A stretch of 37,783 nucleotides of DNA from Methylobacterium indicum (GCF_001043895.1 NZ_JTHF01000139.1:1-37783); one strand, 5' to 3'; numbered from the stretch's first letter, positions 16,013 through 25,938 are shown. Numbers and translations are program-made. The notes: generated by a model not told the origin, from the letters alone.

Positions 16013-17518
16013 ATGAACGACACGCCCTTCACCAAAGAGTTCTGGCATGCCAAGGCGGCGACGGTGAGCCTGCGCACCCAGCATTTCATTGACGGCGCCT
16101 ACCGGCCGTCGGCTGACGGCCGCACCTTCGCCTCGATCAATCCGGCGACGGGCAGGCTGATCGCCGAGGTCGCGCGCGGCAGTGCCGCGGAAGTCGACTT
16201 GGCGGTCAAGGTCGCCCGCAAGGCTTACCGGTCGGGCGCCTGGTCCCGCATGGACCCGCGTGCCCGCATGGCCGTCCTCGAGAAGTTCTCCGCGCTCGTG
16301 GCCGAGCATGCCGAGGATTTCGCCGTGCTCGACAGCCTCGACATGGGCAAGCCGGTCATGGACATGATGAACATCGATGTCCCCGGGTCGGTCACCGCGC
16401 TGAAGTTCTTTTCCGAGACGATCGACAAGATCGAGGGGGCGGTGACCTCGACGACCGCCGGCGCCTTGCACTACATCCTGCGCCAGCCGCTCGGCGTGGT
16501 CGGTGTCATCGTGCCCTGGAACTACCCGTTGATGATGGCGGCCTGGAAGCTGGGTCCGGCGCTGGCGACCGGCAACTCGGTGGTGCTGAAGCCGGCGGAG
16601 CAATCGCCGCTCTCGGCCGGTCTCCTCGCGGAGCTCTTCATCGCGGCCGGCGGTCCGAGTGGCGTCCTGAACGTCGTGCAGGGCCTCGGCGAAGAAGTCG
16701 GCAAGGCCCTCGCGCTGCACGACGACGTCGACAAGATCGGCTTCACGGGCTCCACCGAGGTCGGCAAGCTCCTGATGGTCTATGCCGGCCAGTCCAACAT
16801 GAAGCGGATCTCAACAGAATGCGGCGGCAAGACCCCGCAGATCGTCCTCGCCGACTACGACGACCTCGACACCGCAGTCACCTATGCGGTAAACGGGATC
16901 TATGGAAACCAGGGCGAGGTCTGCAACGCCGGCTCGCGCATCCTCGTCGATCGGAGCATCCACGACGATTTCGTGGAGCGTTTTACCGCCCGGACCCGGG
17001 AGACTTTCGTCCTCGGCGATCCCCTGGACCCGTCGACGACGATCGGCCCGCTGGTCACCTCCTCCCACCAGAAGCGTGTCCTCGACTACATCGAGATCGG
17101 GCGGGCCGAAGGGGCGTCGCTGCGCTTCGGCGGCGGGCGTTTCGATGCCCTTCCCGACGGTGCCTTCGTCGAGCCGACGCTGTTCACCGGAGTCAACAAT
17201 GCGATGCGGATCGCCAAGGAGGAGATCTTCGGACCCGTCGCGGCGATCCTTCCCATCTCAGGCCTGGAGGAGGCGGTCGAAATCGCCAACGATTCCATCT
17301 ACGGGCTGGCGGCATCGATCTGGACACGCGACGTCGGCAAGGCCCACCGCTTCGCCCGTGACGTCGAGGCCGGCGTGGTCTGGGTGAACTGCTTCGACCA
17401 CGGCGACATGACATCGATCTGGGGTGGCTTCAAGCAGACGGGGAACGGGAGAGACAAGTGTCTCGAGGCCCTCGGACAGTACAGCCAGACGAAGTCGGTA
17501 TGGATCAACATCGACTGA
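16013..17518 (+). CDS. NAD(P)-dependent aldehyde dehydrogenase, PuuC-like
   Basis: 501 residues, normal ALDH length. The active-site Glu is E269 in ECGGKTP and the nucleophile is C304 in GEVCNAGSR. The cofactor site includes VPWNYPL (168-174) and FTGSTEVG (244-251). The start NDTPFTKEFWHAKAA and the arrangement resemble gamma-glutamyl-gamma-aminobutyraldehyde / aminoaldehyde dehydrogenases of the PuuC type. It would oxidise an aminoaldehyde (4-aminobutanal or 5-aminopentanal) to the amino acid. It sits right after the polyamine-type transporter, which supports that role, but ALDH substrate calls from sequence are weak. A GC-rich hairpin follows the stop. Confidence 0.85.
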   Translation: MNDTPFTKEFWHAKAATVSLRTQHFIDGAYRPSADGRTFASINPATGRLIAEVARGSAAEVDLAVKVARKAYRSGAWSRMDPRARMAVLEKFSALVAEHAEDFAVLDSLDMGKPVMDMMNIDVPGSVTALKFFSETIDKIEGAVTSTTAGALHYILRQPLGVVGVIVPWNYPLMMAAWKLGPALATGNSVVLKPAEQSPLSAGLLAELFIAAGGPSGVLNVVQGLGEEVGKALALHDDVDKIGFTGSTEVGKLLMVYAGQSNMKRISTECGGKTPQIVLADYDDLDTAVTYAVNGIYGNQGEVCNAGSRILVDRSIHDDFVERFTARTRETFVLGDPLDPSTTIGPLVTSSHQKRVLDYIEIGRAEGASLRFGGGRFDALPDGAFVEPTLFTGVNNAMRIAKEEIFGPVAAILPISGLEEAVEIANDSIYGLAASIWTRDVGKAHRFARDVEAGVVWVNCFDHGDMTSIWGGFKQTGNGRDKCLEALGQYSQTKSVWINID

Positions 17519-17532
17519 CCTGACCGGGCGGC

Positions 17533-17561
17533 GGGGCGCTCCCGATCGAAGGAAGCGCCCC
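17533..17561 (+). terminator. Hairpin after the aldehyde dehydrogenase gene
   Basis: GGGGCGCT (17533-17540) pairs perfectly with AGCGCCCC (17554-17561) around a 13-base loop, 14 bases after the stop. There is no T-run, so termination would be weak or factor-assisted; the hairpin could also stabilise the mRNA end. Confidence 0.4.
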
Positions 17562-17787
17562 GACCGGCAGGCGGAGCCCTCCGTCCGTCAAGGCCTCGAA
17601 GCCGGTCGCACCGTCCATCCGGCCGACCGGTTCACGGGTGTGGGGTGTGCTACGCGAGACGCGCTTCGCATCCTCTGTCCCATTCCTGTCGTCGTAAAGG
17701 TGCCTCCTCTATAGCTGCTTCGTCGGGAGGCGGCGCATCCTGCCCATGATGCGGACCGCTCGATATTTTGAGCAGGCGGGGTGAGGC

Positions 17788-18360
17788 ATGACGGACGACG
17801 ATTTCGATGTGGGCGGTCGGCTCCGGGCTCTACGGGCGCAGGCGGGCCTGTCCCAGCGCGGCCTGGCGGAGAAGGCTGGCGTTCCCCACGCTCAAATCTC
17901 AATCATTGAACAGAACAAGTCGAGCCCGTCGGTCTCGACGCTCCGAAAGATCCTCGGCGGGCTCGGCGTCAGCATGTCGGATTTCTTCGACAACGACCGT
18001 CTCGAGTACCAGGCAGGACCGTTTTTCGAAGCGAACGGGCTGATCGACCTGACCTCCCGGATCCGCAGCCCGGGCTATCTGTCCCTGCGCCAGGTCGGGG
18101 ATGCAAAGGCCTACGATCTCCAGATCCTGCACGAGGTTTATGGACCAGGGGCCGATACCGGCGAAGTCCTCCTGCAGCATGCGTCCAGTGAGGGCGGCAT
18201 TGTCATCGAGGGTGAGATCGAGGTGACAGTCGGCCATCTGGTGCGCGTCCTGCGCGCCGGCGAGAGCTATCTCTTCGACAGCCGCACACCGCACCGCTTT
18301 CGTAACGTCTCGTCGGCGACGGCAGTCGTAATATCGGCCTGCACGCCGCCTTATTTGTAA
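17788..18360 (+). CDS. XRE-family regulator with cupin domain, PuuR-like
   Basis: 190 residues. Residues about 10-65 are an XRE helix-turn-helix (LRALRAQAGLSQRGLAEKAG, then HAQISIIEQNKSSPSVSTL). Residues about 110-188 are a cupin (EGGIVIEGEIEVTVGHLVRV, then DSRTPHRFRNVS). This architecture is that of PuuR and related repressors that sense polyamine-derived or sulfur/amino-acid ligands. It lies between the transporter/ALDH operon and the aminotransferase operon, on the same strand, in its own unit (preceded by 269 non-coding bases), and could control either. No operator sequence was identified. Ligand unknown. Confidence 0.82.
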   Translation: MTDDDFDVGGRLRALRAQAGLSQRGLAEKAGVPHAQISIIEQNKSSPSVSTLRKILGGLGVSMSDFFDNDRLEYQAGPFFEANGLIDLTSRIRSPGYLSLRQVGDAKAYDLQILHEVYGPGADTGEVLLQHASSEGGIVIEGEIEVTVGHLVRVLRAGESYLFDSRTPHRFRNVSSATAVVISACTPPYL

Positions 18361-18668
18361 CAACAGCAGCTATAAATGAATAAAATTACTTTATTGATTG
18401 CATGTCATCCAGGTTTTGCATCGATACCGAATGACCGCCATTGGGCGACGGCCTGCTGCATTGGCAGCACGAACCTTCGGCTTCCGCCGCCGATCGTCCG
18501 CGCCGTCTCCGCCGGCCCCCCGCCGAGCGAACCGTGGCGACCCGTGGCGACCCGATCCCGCCGCTTGATCCTCGATACCCTGGAACCTAACACGCTTTAT
18601 ATTTTTAGCGTATTGCTCAATATTTTGATCGATGCTAGAGGTTCGCCGTTCAAACCAAGAGGGCGGTC
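18361..18668. other. AT-rich intergenic region before the aminotransferase gene
   Basis: This is the least GC-rich spacer in the catabolic block (for example TTTATATTTTTAGCG near 18597). It probably holds the promoter and operator of the aminotransferase operon. A weak sigma54-like spacing (GG, ten bases, GC at 18582-18595) is present but poor. No RNA or gene was recognised; a 189-codon frame across it is not protein-like. Confidence 0.4.
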
Positions 18669-19982
18669 ATGGGCCAGGGGCACGCGCTGCGCGCAAGGCA
18701 GCAGAATGCAGTTGCAGCGGGTGTGGCGACGAAGGCCATCTTTGCCGAGCGGGCAGCGAATGCCGAGTTGTGGGATGTCGAGGGACGGCGCTTCATCGAC
18801 TTCGCCGCCGGCATCGCCGTCAACAACACGGGCCATCGCCATCCGCATGTCATGCGGGCTGTCGCCGAGCAAGCTCTGCAGTTCACGCATACCTGCTTCC
18901 ACGTCGCTCCTTACGAGAGCTACATCCGGCTGGCCGAACGATTGAACGCGATCGTCGACACGGGCGAGGACAACCGCACGATGCTGGTCACCACCGGCGC
19001 CGAGGCGGTGGAGAACGCGATCAAGATCGCGCGCGCCTATACGAAGCGGTCCGCCGTCATCGCCTTCACCGGCGCGTTCCACGGGCGGACGATGATGGGC
19101 ATGGCGCTGACCGGCAAGGTCGCCCCCTACAAGAAGGGGTTCGGGCCGTTCCCGGCCGAAATCTTCCACGTGCCGTTCCCGGCCGCCTTCTCGGGCGTGG
19201 ACGTCGCGGCCTCCCTGCGCGCGCTGGATCACCTTCTCGCCTCCGACGTGGACCCCGACCGTGTCGCGGCCTTCATCGTCGAGCCGATCCAGGGGGAGGG
19301 CGGCTTCAATGCCGCTCCGCCCGCCTTGCTGCAGGGCCTGCGCGAACGCGCCGACCGGTACGGGATCGTCCTCATCGCCGACGAGATCCAGGCCGGCATG
19401 GCCCGAACGGGGACGATGCTGGCGATCGAACATTCCGGGGTGAATCCCGATCTCGTCACGCTCGCCAAGGGGCTCGCCGGCGGTTTTCCGCTCTCGGCCC
19501 TGGTCGGCAAGGCGACGATCATGAATGCTGCGCTGCCGGGCGGGCTCGGTGGAACCTATGCCGGCAATCCCATCTCGGTCGCAGCGGCGAATGCCGTGCT
19601 TGACGTCATCGAGACCGAGGGGCTTTGCGCGCGGGCGACGTGGATCGGAGAGCGGGTGGGCGCACTCCTGAACGACCTGGCCGCTCGCCAGGGGCTGGAG
19701 CGGCTCGGGGATGTCCGTGTCAACGGTGCGATGATCGGGTTCGAGCTCGTCGAAGCCACGCCAGGCCGTGACGCCGCACCTCAGCTGACGTCCCAGATCG
19801 TCGCCGAGGCCGAGCAGCGCGGCCTCATCGTGCTGTCCTGCGGCGTCCGCTACAACGTCATCCGCCTGCTTCCGCCGCTGACCATCGAGGAGCCGGTCCT
19901 GGACGAGGCGCTGCGGATCCTCGAGGCGTCGATCGAGGCGGCCTTCGCCACGGTGCCGGCGGCTCACCGGGCGAAGGCGTGA
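18669..19982 (+). CDS. gabT: Class III omega-aminotransferase, GabT-like
   Basis: 437 residues. The PLP lysine is K267 in LAKGLAGGFPLSA, with D238 in IADEIQ holding the pyridine nitrogen and TTGAEAVENAIK at 108-119 binding phosphate. The arginine/glutamate gate segment VEPIQGEGG matches 4-aminobutyrate aminotransferases. It would transfer the amino group of GABA or 5-aminovalerate to 2-oxoglutarate, giving succinic or glutaric semialdehyde. The semialdehyde dehydrogenase gene follows after four bases, a classic gabT/gabD or davT/davD layout. With glutarate-handling genes nearby, a C5 substrate is plausible. Confidence 0.88.
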   Translation: MGQGHALRARQQNAVAAGVATKAIFAERAANAELWDVEGRRFIDFAAGIAVNNTGHRHPHVMRAVAEQALQFTHTCFHVAPYESYIRLAERLNAIVDTGEDNRTMLVTTGAEAVENAIKIARAYTKRSAVIAFTGAFHGRTMMGMALTGKVAPYKKGFGPFPAEIFHVPFPAAFSGVDVAASLRALDHLLASDVDPDRVAAFIVEPIQGEGGFNAAPPALLQGLRERADRYGIVLIADEIQAGMARTGTMLAIEHSGVNPDLVTLAKGLAGGFPLSALVGKATIMNAALPGGLGGTYAGNPISVAAANAVLDVIETEGLCARATWIGERVGALLNDLAARQGLERLGDVRVNGAMIGFELVEATPGRDAAPQLTSQIVAEAEQRGLIVLSCGVRYNVIRLLPPLTIEEPVLDEALRILEASIEAAFATVPAAHRAKA

Positions 19983-19986
19983 GCCC

Positions 19987-21423
19987 ATGACCGTCCATCG
20001 CAACCTCATCGACGGCGAATGGGTCGGGTCGGAGGGCGTCCCCAACATCAATCCCTCCGACACGCGGGACGTCGTCGGCCTCTACGTTCATGGCTCCGCC
20101 GAGGATGCGCGGCAGGCCGTCGCTGCGGCCAAGGTCGCCTTCCCGAAATGGTCGCAGAGCGTGCTCATGGAGCGTCACGCGATCCTCAGGCGCGCCTCCG
20201 ACCTCATCGCCGCGCGCAAGGAGGAGCTCGGTCGCCTCCTGTCGCGGGAGGAGGGCAAGCCCCTTGCGGAGGGCGTCGGCGAAGTCGTCCGCGCGGCCCA
20301 GATCTTCGATTTCTTCGCCGGGGAATGCCTGCGACCGGGGGGCGAGTGCCTCCCGTCGGTTCGGCCGGGTGCGAGCGTCGAGGTCACGCGCGAGCCGATC
20401 GGCGTCGTCGGCGTCATCACGCCCTGGAACTTCCCGATCGCCATCCCGGCGTGGAAGATCGCGCCGGCGCTCGCCTACGGCAACTGCGTGGTTTTCAAGC
20501 CCGCCGAGCTCGTGCCCGGCTCAGCATGGGCGCTCGTGGACATCCTGAGGCAGTCCGGGTTGCCGGACGGGGTCCTCAACCTCATCATGGGTCGGGGAGC
20601 GGATGTCGGCCAGGCCTTGCTCGACAGCCCCGATCTGGCCGGCATCTCCTTTACCGGCTCGACCCGCGTCGGAGCGCGGGTCGCCGCCGCCTCGGCTCCG
20701 TTCCAACGGAAGTACCAGCTCGAAATGGGCGGCAAGAACCCGTTCGTGGTCCTGGACGACGCCGACCTGCCGGTCGCCGTGGAGGCGGCGGTCAACTCGG
20801 CGTTCTTCTCGGCGGGCCAGCGATGCACGGCCGCCTCCCGCCTCATTGTGACGGACGGGATTCACGACCGCTTCGTCGCGGCCGTGCAGGACCGCATGGC
20901 CGGCCTTGCGATCGGCCACGCCCTCGAGGACAGCACGCAGATCGGGCCGGTCGTCGACGAGGCGCAGCTTGGGCAGGACATCCGCTATGTCGAGCTCGGG
21001 CAGCAGGAGGGCGCGAGGCTCGCTCACGGCGGTCACCGGCTCGATCGGGAGACGCCGGGCTTCTATCTGCAGCCCGCACTCTTCACCGAGGCGACCAACG
21101 CCATGACGATCTGTCAGGAGGAGATCTTCGGCCCCGTGGCTGCCGTCATCAGGGTGCGCGACTACGATGAAGCGATCGCCACGGCGAACGACACACGCTT
21201 CGGGCTATCGGCGGGCATTGCGACCACGAGCCTCAAATACGCGTCGCACTTCAAGCGCAACGTGCAAGCCGGGATGGTGATGGTCAACCTGCCGACCGCG
21301 GGCGTCGATTTTCACGTGCCGTTCGGCGGCCGGAAATCGTCGTCCTACGGCAGCCGAGAGCAAGGGCGCTACGCGGCTGAGTTCTATACGACAGTCAAGA
21401 CGGCCTACACCCATGCGGGGTGA
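19987..21423 (+). CDS. Semialdehyde dehydrogenase, SSADH/KGSADH-like
   Basis: 478 residues. The catalytic pair is E246 in LEMGGKNP and C280 in AGQRCTAASR. Cofactor-site motifs are TPWNFPIA (145-152) and FTGSTRVG (222-229). The N-terminus (NLIDGEWVGSEGVPNINPSDTRDVVG) and SREEGKPLAEGVGEVVRAAQIFDFFAGE resemble alpha-ketoglutaric semialdehyde dehydrogenases as much as succinate-semialdehyde dehydrogenases. Placement four bases after the GabT-like gene implies oxidation of the semialdehyde that enzyme makes: succinate from GABA or glutarate from 5-aminovalerate. Substrate preference needs assay. Confidence 0.85.
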   Translation: MTVHRNLIDGEWVGSEGVPNINPSDTRDVVGLYVHGSAEDARQAVAAAKVAFPKWSQSVLMERHAILRRASDLIAARKEELGRLLSREEGKPLAEGVGEVVRAAQIFDFFAGECLRPGGECLPSVRPGASVEVTREPIGVVGVITPWNFPIAIPAWKIAPALAYGNCVVFKPAELVPGSAWALVDILRQSGLPDGVLNLIMGRGADVGQALLDSPDLAGISFTGSTRVGARVAAASAPFQRKYQLEMGGKNPFVVLDDADLPVAVEAAVNSAFFSAGQRCTAASRLIVTDGIHDRFVAAVQDRMAGLAIGHALEDSTQIGPVVDEAQLGQDIRYVELGQQEGARLAHGGHRLDRETPGFYLQPALFTEATNAMTICQEEIFGPVAAVIRVRDYDEAIATANDTRFGLSAGIATTSLKYASHFKRNVQAGMVMVNLPTAGVDFHVPFGGRKSSSYGSREQGRYAAEFYTTVKTAYTHAG

Positions 21424-21663
21424 GGGTGGACCCATCGTGGGGCGATGGAGGCAACGGTCGGCATCGGTCTCGTGCCGAAGCTCTGGCGATCCGCGTGGTG
21501 CTGCACGCGGCCGCCGGCAGCATGATCGCACGCTCGACCCGCCCGTCCCGCGCCCAGAGCCTGTTTGACTTGCGAGGACAGCGCCGCGAGACACTGTTCA
21601 CTCCGACCCGCGACCTCATCCTGAGAGCCTATTTGATTGGCTCTCACAGATTTGATACCTACC

Positions 21664-23501
21664 CTGGGATTGCCCCGTTTCTGATACTGCTGGTGAATCC
21701 TTCTGTGTGGGTAGCTCGTTGATGTGGCAACGCAATCCGACGTTCTTGGAGGCTCGTCATGTCGCTGCTCCACGCTCGCCCGCCGAGGTTCCCAGCCAAA
21801 CCGCCGTCGTGGCGCGGGCCGCGTTCCCGCGGGGCAATCCCTACATGCGGCTGAGGGATGAACTCGGCACCGTGTTCACCGACGCGCAGTTCACGGCGTT
21901 GTTCTCCTGCCGTGGCCGCCCAGCCGAGGCGCCCTGTCGGCTGGCTCTCGTTACCGTGCTGCAGTTCGCCGAGAACCTCTCGGATCGCCGCGCGGCCGAG
22001 GCGGCGCGTGGCCGCATCGACTGGAAGTATCTCCTGGGCCTCGACCTCACCGACCCGGGCTTCGACGCCTCGGTGCTGAGCGAGTTCCGCTCCCGCCTCG
22101 TGGCCGGCCACGCCGAGACGCTCCTGCTCGACACTCTCCTGGCCCTGTGTCGCGAGCGCCAGCTTCTGGTCGCGCGAGGCCGTCAGCGCACCGACAGCAC
22201 GCATGTCCTGGGGGCGGTGCGCAGCCTCAACCGCCTCGGCTGCGTCACCGAGACCTTGCGCGCCACCCTCAATGGGCTCGCCGTTGCGGCTCCCGATTGG
22301 CTTCGTGTCCATGCCGAGGGGAGCTGGAACGAGCGTTACGCCAAGCCCATCGACGATCTGTACGTCCCGCAAGGCGAGGCGGCCCGTCGGGCTCATGCCG
22401 AGCCGATCGGCCGCGACGGACACACGCTCCTGGCAGCCGTGTTCTCGCCCGACGCCCCGGCCTGGCTGCGCGAGATCCCCGCCGTGATCCTGCTCAGCCG
22501 GGTCTGGCTGCAGAACTTCCAGATTGTCCCGGTCGACGACGAGACCGGCGCGAAAGACGACGTGGATCATACGAAGCCGCAGACCACGCGAGTTGTTTGG
22601 CGAACGTCCTCGGAGGGCATTCCACCCTCACTGCTGATGATCGCCTCGCCGTACGATCCACAGACTCACTATGCCAGGAAGCGATCGACGACGGGGATCG
22701 GCTACAAGGTCCACCTCACCGAGACCTGTGATGCGGATCGCCCGCGCCTGATCACTCACGTGGCGACCACGCTGGCCCCGGTCGCCGACCGCGACGCACT
22801 CGGGTCGATCCATGCCGACCTGGCAGCCCACGATCGTCTCCCGGACACGCACTTGGTCGATGCCGGCTACGTCGATGCGGACCTGTTGCTGGCCAGTACA
22901 CGCGATCACGCCGTGACGCTGCTCGGGCCGAGCCCGCAGGATACGCAGTGGCAGTCGCGTCAGTCGGGAGCCTTCCGGCTTCAGGACTTCCAGATCGACT
23001 GGGATCGGAAGAGCGCCACCTGTCCGGCCGGTCACACCACGACGAATTGGAGCCCCGATCACAACGTGGGTCGCACGGTGATGCGCATCCGCTTCTCCAG
23101 TGCGGACTGCAAGCCCTGCGCGCTCAAGGAGAACTGTACGCGCTCCCCGCGCCGGTTGCTCACGCCGCGTCGGCGCGAGGAACATGCGGCGCTAAAGGCC
23201 GCGCGGGCGCGAGAAGCCGATGAGACCTTCGCCGAGCAGTACCGCTGGCGGGCGGGCATCGAAGGGACACTATCGCTGGGCGTGCCCACCATGCATCTGC
23301 GGCGGGCTCGCTACCTCGGGCTGGCCAAGGTCCACCTCCAGCACGTCCTGACCGCCGCCGCCCTCAACATCGGCCGGATCATCGACTGGCTGGCGGGTGA
23401 GACCGTCGCGTCGACCCGGCGATCACCCTTCCCTCGCCTCATCAGTCAAGCTGCCTGAGCCGCGGCATTCGCCAGCAGTATCCGATCCGGGGCAATCCCA
23501 G
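21664..23501 (+). mobile_element. IS1182-family insertion sequence, apparently intact
   Basis: The element of 1,838 bases is bounded by 35-bp inverted repeats at 21664-21698 and 23467-23501. The outer 14 bases, CTGGGATTGCCCCG, are identical, and about 30 of 35 positions match overall. It carries one full-length transposase gene. It sits between the semialdehyde dehydrogenase and CoA-transferase genes without breaking either: its right end is 32 bases past the CoA-transferase stop. No convincing target duplication was seen. A separate copy of its right end lies at 8935-8955. Confidence 0.88.
21722..23458 (+). CDS. IS1182-family transposase
   Basis: 578 residues from ATG 21722; a GTG at 21707 is an alternative start. 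Domains: an N-terminal helical DNA-binding region (LALVTVLQFAENLSDRRAAE) typical of IS1182 transposases, then a DDE RNase H-like core. In numbering from the GTG, the catalytic residues are D163 in RTDSTHV, D385 in LVDAGYVDAD and E519 in YRWRAGIEGTLS, which carries the Y-x2-R-x3-E signature. A cysteine cluster (C439, C468, C471, C477) between the last two forms a zinc ribbon. No frameshift or stop interrupts the gene, so the element is probably active. Confidence 0.92.
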   Translation: MWQRNPTFLEARHVAAPRSPAEVPSQTAVVARAAFPRGNPYMRLRDELGTVFTDAQFTALFSCRGRPAEAPCRLALVTVLQFAENLSDRRAAEAARGRIDWKYLLGLDLTDPGFDASVLSEFRSRLVAGHAETLLLDTLLALCRERQLLVARGRQRTDSTHVLGAVRSLNRLGCVTETLRATLNGLAVAAPDWLRVHAEGSWNERYAKPIDDLYVPQGEAARRAHAEPIGRDGHTLLAAVFSPDAPAWLREIPAVILLSRVWLQNFQIVPVDDETGAKDDVDHTKPQTTRVVWRTSSEGIPPSLLMIASPYDPQTHYARKRSTTGIGYKVHLTETCDADRPRLITHVATTLAPVADRDALGSIHADLAAHDRLPDTHLVDAGYVDADLLLASTRDHAVTLLGPSPQDTQWQSRQSGAFRLQDFQIDWDRKSATCPAGHTTTNWSPDHNVGRTVMRIRFSSADCKPCALKENCTRSPRRLLTPRRREEHAALKAARAREADETFAEQYRWRAGIEGTLSLGVPTMHLRRARYLGLAKVHLQHVLTAAALNIGRIIDWLAGETVASTRRSPFPRLISQAA

Positions 23502-23533
23502 ATCATCATTGCACGCTATCCTTCGTGATCCTG

Positions 23534-24718
23534 TTAGATTGACGGGCGCAAAAGTCCGGCCTGCACCGCGTCGGCCTCCCCGAGCGCGGGCGAGGCGCGC
23601 TCGGTTCGAAGGGCGCTGCGCGAGAAACGGATCGGCGTGCGCAGGCCCGGCACTCCCTCCGGCGCGATGCACAGGCCGCGATGCCGGATCTGAGGATGGG
23701 CGATTGCGCCGACGACGTCGTTGATCGGCCCGCCCGGCACGCCGCCGCGTTGCATCGCCGCGATCAGGGCATCGCGCGCCATCCCGGACGTGCGCTCGGC
23801 GAGGAGCGCGCATAGCCTGTCGCGGTTCTCGACGCGGGCCGGGTTGGTCGCGTAGCGCGGATCGGCGGCGAGGTCGCCAAGGCCGAGGAGGGCGGCGAAG
23901 CCGGCGAATTGCCGGTCGTTGCCGCAGGCGACGATGACGTGGCCGTCCGCGACCGGGAAGACCTGATAGGGGACGATGTTCGGATGGGCGTTGCCCATGC
24001 GGGTCGGCGCCGCACCGCCCGCCAGATAGTTCATCGCCTGGTTGGCGAGGGCGGCGACGCCGCAATCCAGCAGCGAGAGGTCGACATGCTGCCCCCGGCC
24101 GGACCGCTCGCGCTCGGCGAGCGCGGCCTGGATCCCGATTGTGCCGTAGAGCCCGGTCAGGATGTCGATCCACGCGACGCCGATCTTCTGCGGCTCGCCC
24201 TGCGGGTCGCCTGTGAGATCCATGATCCCGCACAGGCCCTGGATCAGGAAATCGTACCCGGGCAGCGGCGCGCACGGCCCGTCCTGCCCGAAGCCGGTGA
24301 CCGAGCCGTAGACGAGGCGCGGGTTGAGCGAAGACAGCGTCTCATAGTCGAGGCCGTATTTTTTCAGGCCCCCGACCTTGAAGTTCTCGATCAGGACGTC
24401 GGCCTCGCGCATCAGGTCGAGGAGGATCGCGAGGTCGGCCGCCCGTTCGAAATTGCAGGTGATCGAGCGCTTGCCGCGGTTGGCGGCATGGAAATAGGCG
24501 GCCGTGCGGTCGAGCGTGCCGTCGGGCAACGTGCGCTCGACGAAGGGCGGCCCCCAGCGGCGGGTGTCGTCGCCGCCGGGCGCCTCGACCTTGACCACCT
24601 CGGCGCCGAGATCGGCGAGCGTCTGGCCGATCCAGGGACCGGCCAGGATGCGCGCGAGTTCCACGACCTTGAGACCGGCCAGCGGTGCCGCGCCGACGCG
24701 GGAGGAGTCGCCGGTCAT
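23534..24718 (-). CDS. Class III CoA-transferase (CaiB/BaiF), likely glutarate CoA-transferase
   Basis: 394 residues. The N-terminal [29 protein letters not shown] and the ANRGKRSI and [18 protein letters not shown] motifs define the family. An Asp near 185 ([10 protein letters not shown]) aligns with the catalytic carboxylate that forms the anhydride intermediate. Its partner, 11 bases upstream on the same strand, is glutaryl-CoA dehydrogenase; this pairing is typical of succinyl-CoA:glutarate CoA-transferases. It would activate glutarate to glutaryl-CoA. The IS1182 element ends 32 bases beyond its stop, leaving the protein intact. Confidence 0.87.
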   Translation of the reverse strand: MTGDSSRVGAAPLAGLKVVELARILAGPWIGQTLADLGAEVVKVEAPGGDDTRRWGPPFVERTLPDGTLDRTAAYFHAANRGKRSITCNFERAADLAILLDLMREADVLIENFKVGGLKKYGLDYETLSSLNPRLVYGSVTGFGQDGPCAPLPGYDFLIQGLCGIMDLTGDPQGEPQKIGVAWIDILTGLYGTIGIQAALAERERSGRGQHVDLSLLDCGVAALANQAMNYLAGGAAPTRMGNAHPNIVPYQVFPVADGHVIVACGNDRQFAGFAALLGLGDLAADPRYATNPARVENRDRLCALLAERTSGMARDALIAAMQRGGVPGGPINDVVGAIAHPQIRHRGLCIAPEGVPGLRTPIRFSRSALRTERASPALGEADAVQAGLLRPSI

Positions 24719-24729
24719 CGCGTCCGGCC

Positions 24730-25938
24730 TCAGAAGAAGGCCTGGAGGCCGGTGACGGCCCGGCCGAGGATCAGCGCATGGACATCGTGCGTGCCCTCGT
24801 AGGTGTTGACCGTTTCGAGGTTGACCATGTGCCGGATCACCTGGAACTCTTCCGAGATGCCGTTGCCGCCGTGCATGTCGCGGGACCTGCGGGCGATCTC
24901 CAGCGCCTTACCGCAATTGTTGCGCTTGACGATCGAGATCATCTCCGGCGCGGCGGCTGCTCGATCTAGCAGGCGTCCGACCTGCAGGCTCGCCTGGAGG
25001 CCGAGGGAGATCTCGGTCAGCATGTCGGCGAGGCGGAGCTGGAACAGCTGCGTCTGCGCCAGCGGCCGGCCGAACTGCTTGCGATCGAGCCCGTATTGGC
25101 GCGCGGCATGGAAGCAGAACTCGGCCGCGCCCATCACGCCCCATGCAATGCCGTAGCGCGCCCGGTTGAGGCAGCCGAAGGGCCCTTTCAGGCCCTCGAC
25201 ATTCGGCAGGAGCGCACCTTCGGACACTTCGACGTCGGAGAGCACGATCTCGCCGGTGATCGAGGTGCGCAGCGAGAGCTTGCCGCCGATCTTCGGCGCG
25301 GACAGGCCCTTCGTGCCCTTCTCCAGCACGAAGCCGCGGATCTTGCCGCCATGTGCCTCGGACTTCGCCCAGACCACGAACACGTCGGCGATCGGCGCGT
25401 TGGAGATCCAGGTCTTGGTCCCGTTGAGAACGTAGCCTCCCTCTGTCTTGCGGGCCGTCGTGCGCATGCCGGCCGGGTCGGAGCCGGCATCAGGCTCGGT
25501 CAGGCCGAAGCACCCGATCCATTCGCCGCTGGCGAGTTTCGGCAGGTATTTTCGGCGCTGCTCCTCCGAGCCGTAGGCGTAGATCGGGTACATCACCAGC
25601 GAGGATTGCACGCTCATCATCGACCGGTAGCCGGAATCGACCCGCTCGACCTCGCGCGCGACCAGGCCATACGCCACGTAGGAGGCGCCGATGCCGCCGT
25701 ACTCTTCCGGGATGGTGACGCCGAGCAGGCCCATCTCGCCCATCTCGCGGAAGATGGCGGGGTCGGTCTTCTCCTCCCGATACGCCTCGACGACGCGCGG
25801 CGCGAGCGTCTCCCGCGCGAAGGCGCGTGCCCCGTCGCGCAGCATGATCTCCTCGGGGCTCAGCTGGTCGTCGAGTCGGAACGGGTCCTCCCAGGAGAAG
25901 CGGCCGAGATCGGGAGCGTCCTTGAGCGTCAACGGCAT
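24730..25938 (-). CDS. gcdH: Glutaryl-CoA dehydrogenase
   Basis: 402 residues, an acyl-CoA dehydrogenase fold. The opening [20 protein letters not shown], the FAD/substrate loop [13 protein letters not shown] and [17 protein letters not shown] are strongly GcdH-like. The catalytic base is E381 in [14 protein letters not shown] near the C-terminus. The enzyme oxidises and decarboxylates glutaryl-CoA to crotonyl-CoA, using electron-transfer flavoprotein. It is first gene of a two-gene operon with the CoA-transferase and is divergent from a LysR regulator across 196 bases, the usual gcdH-regulator arrangement. Confidence 0.93.
   Translation of the reverse strand: MPLTLKDAPDLGRFSWEDPFRLDDQLSPEEIMLRDGARAFARETLAPRVVEAYREEKTDPAIFREMGEMGLLGVTIPEEYGGIGASYVAYGLVAREVERVDSGYRSMMSVQSSLVMYPIYAYGSEEQRRKYLPKLASGEWIGCFGLTEPDAGSDPAGMRTTARKTEGGYVLNGTKTWISNAPIADVFVVWAKSEAHGGKIRGFVLEKGTKGLSAPKIGGKLSLRTSITGEIVLSDVEVSEGALLPNVEGLKGPFGCLNRARYGIAWGVMGAAEFCFHAARQYGLDRKQFGRPLAQTQLFQLRLADMLTEISLGLQASLQVGRLLDRAAAAPEMISIVKRNNCGKALEIARRSRDMHGGNGISEEFQVIRHMVNLETVNTYEGTHDVHALILGRAVTGLQAFF

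Noticed and set aside
18581..18596. A possible sigma54 promoter (GG, ten bases, GC) before the aminotransferase gene
   Set aside because: TGGAAC and ACGCT match the -24/-12 consensus poorly, and the nearby AAA+ regulator lacks the sigma54 contact loop.
18376..18945. A 189-codon plus-strand frame overlapping the start of the aminotransferase gene
   Set aside because: It covers the promoter spacer and then runs out of frame inside a well-supported gene; no family pattern.
21622..21646. TGAGAGCC/GGCTCTCA hairpin as a terminator of the dehydrogenase gene
   Set aside because: The 8-bp stem is real, but it lies 200 bases past the stop without a T-run and is more likely part of older IS debris.
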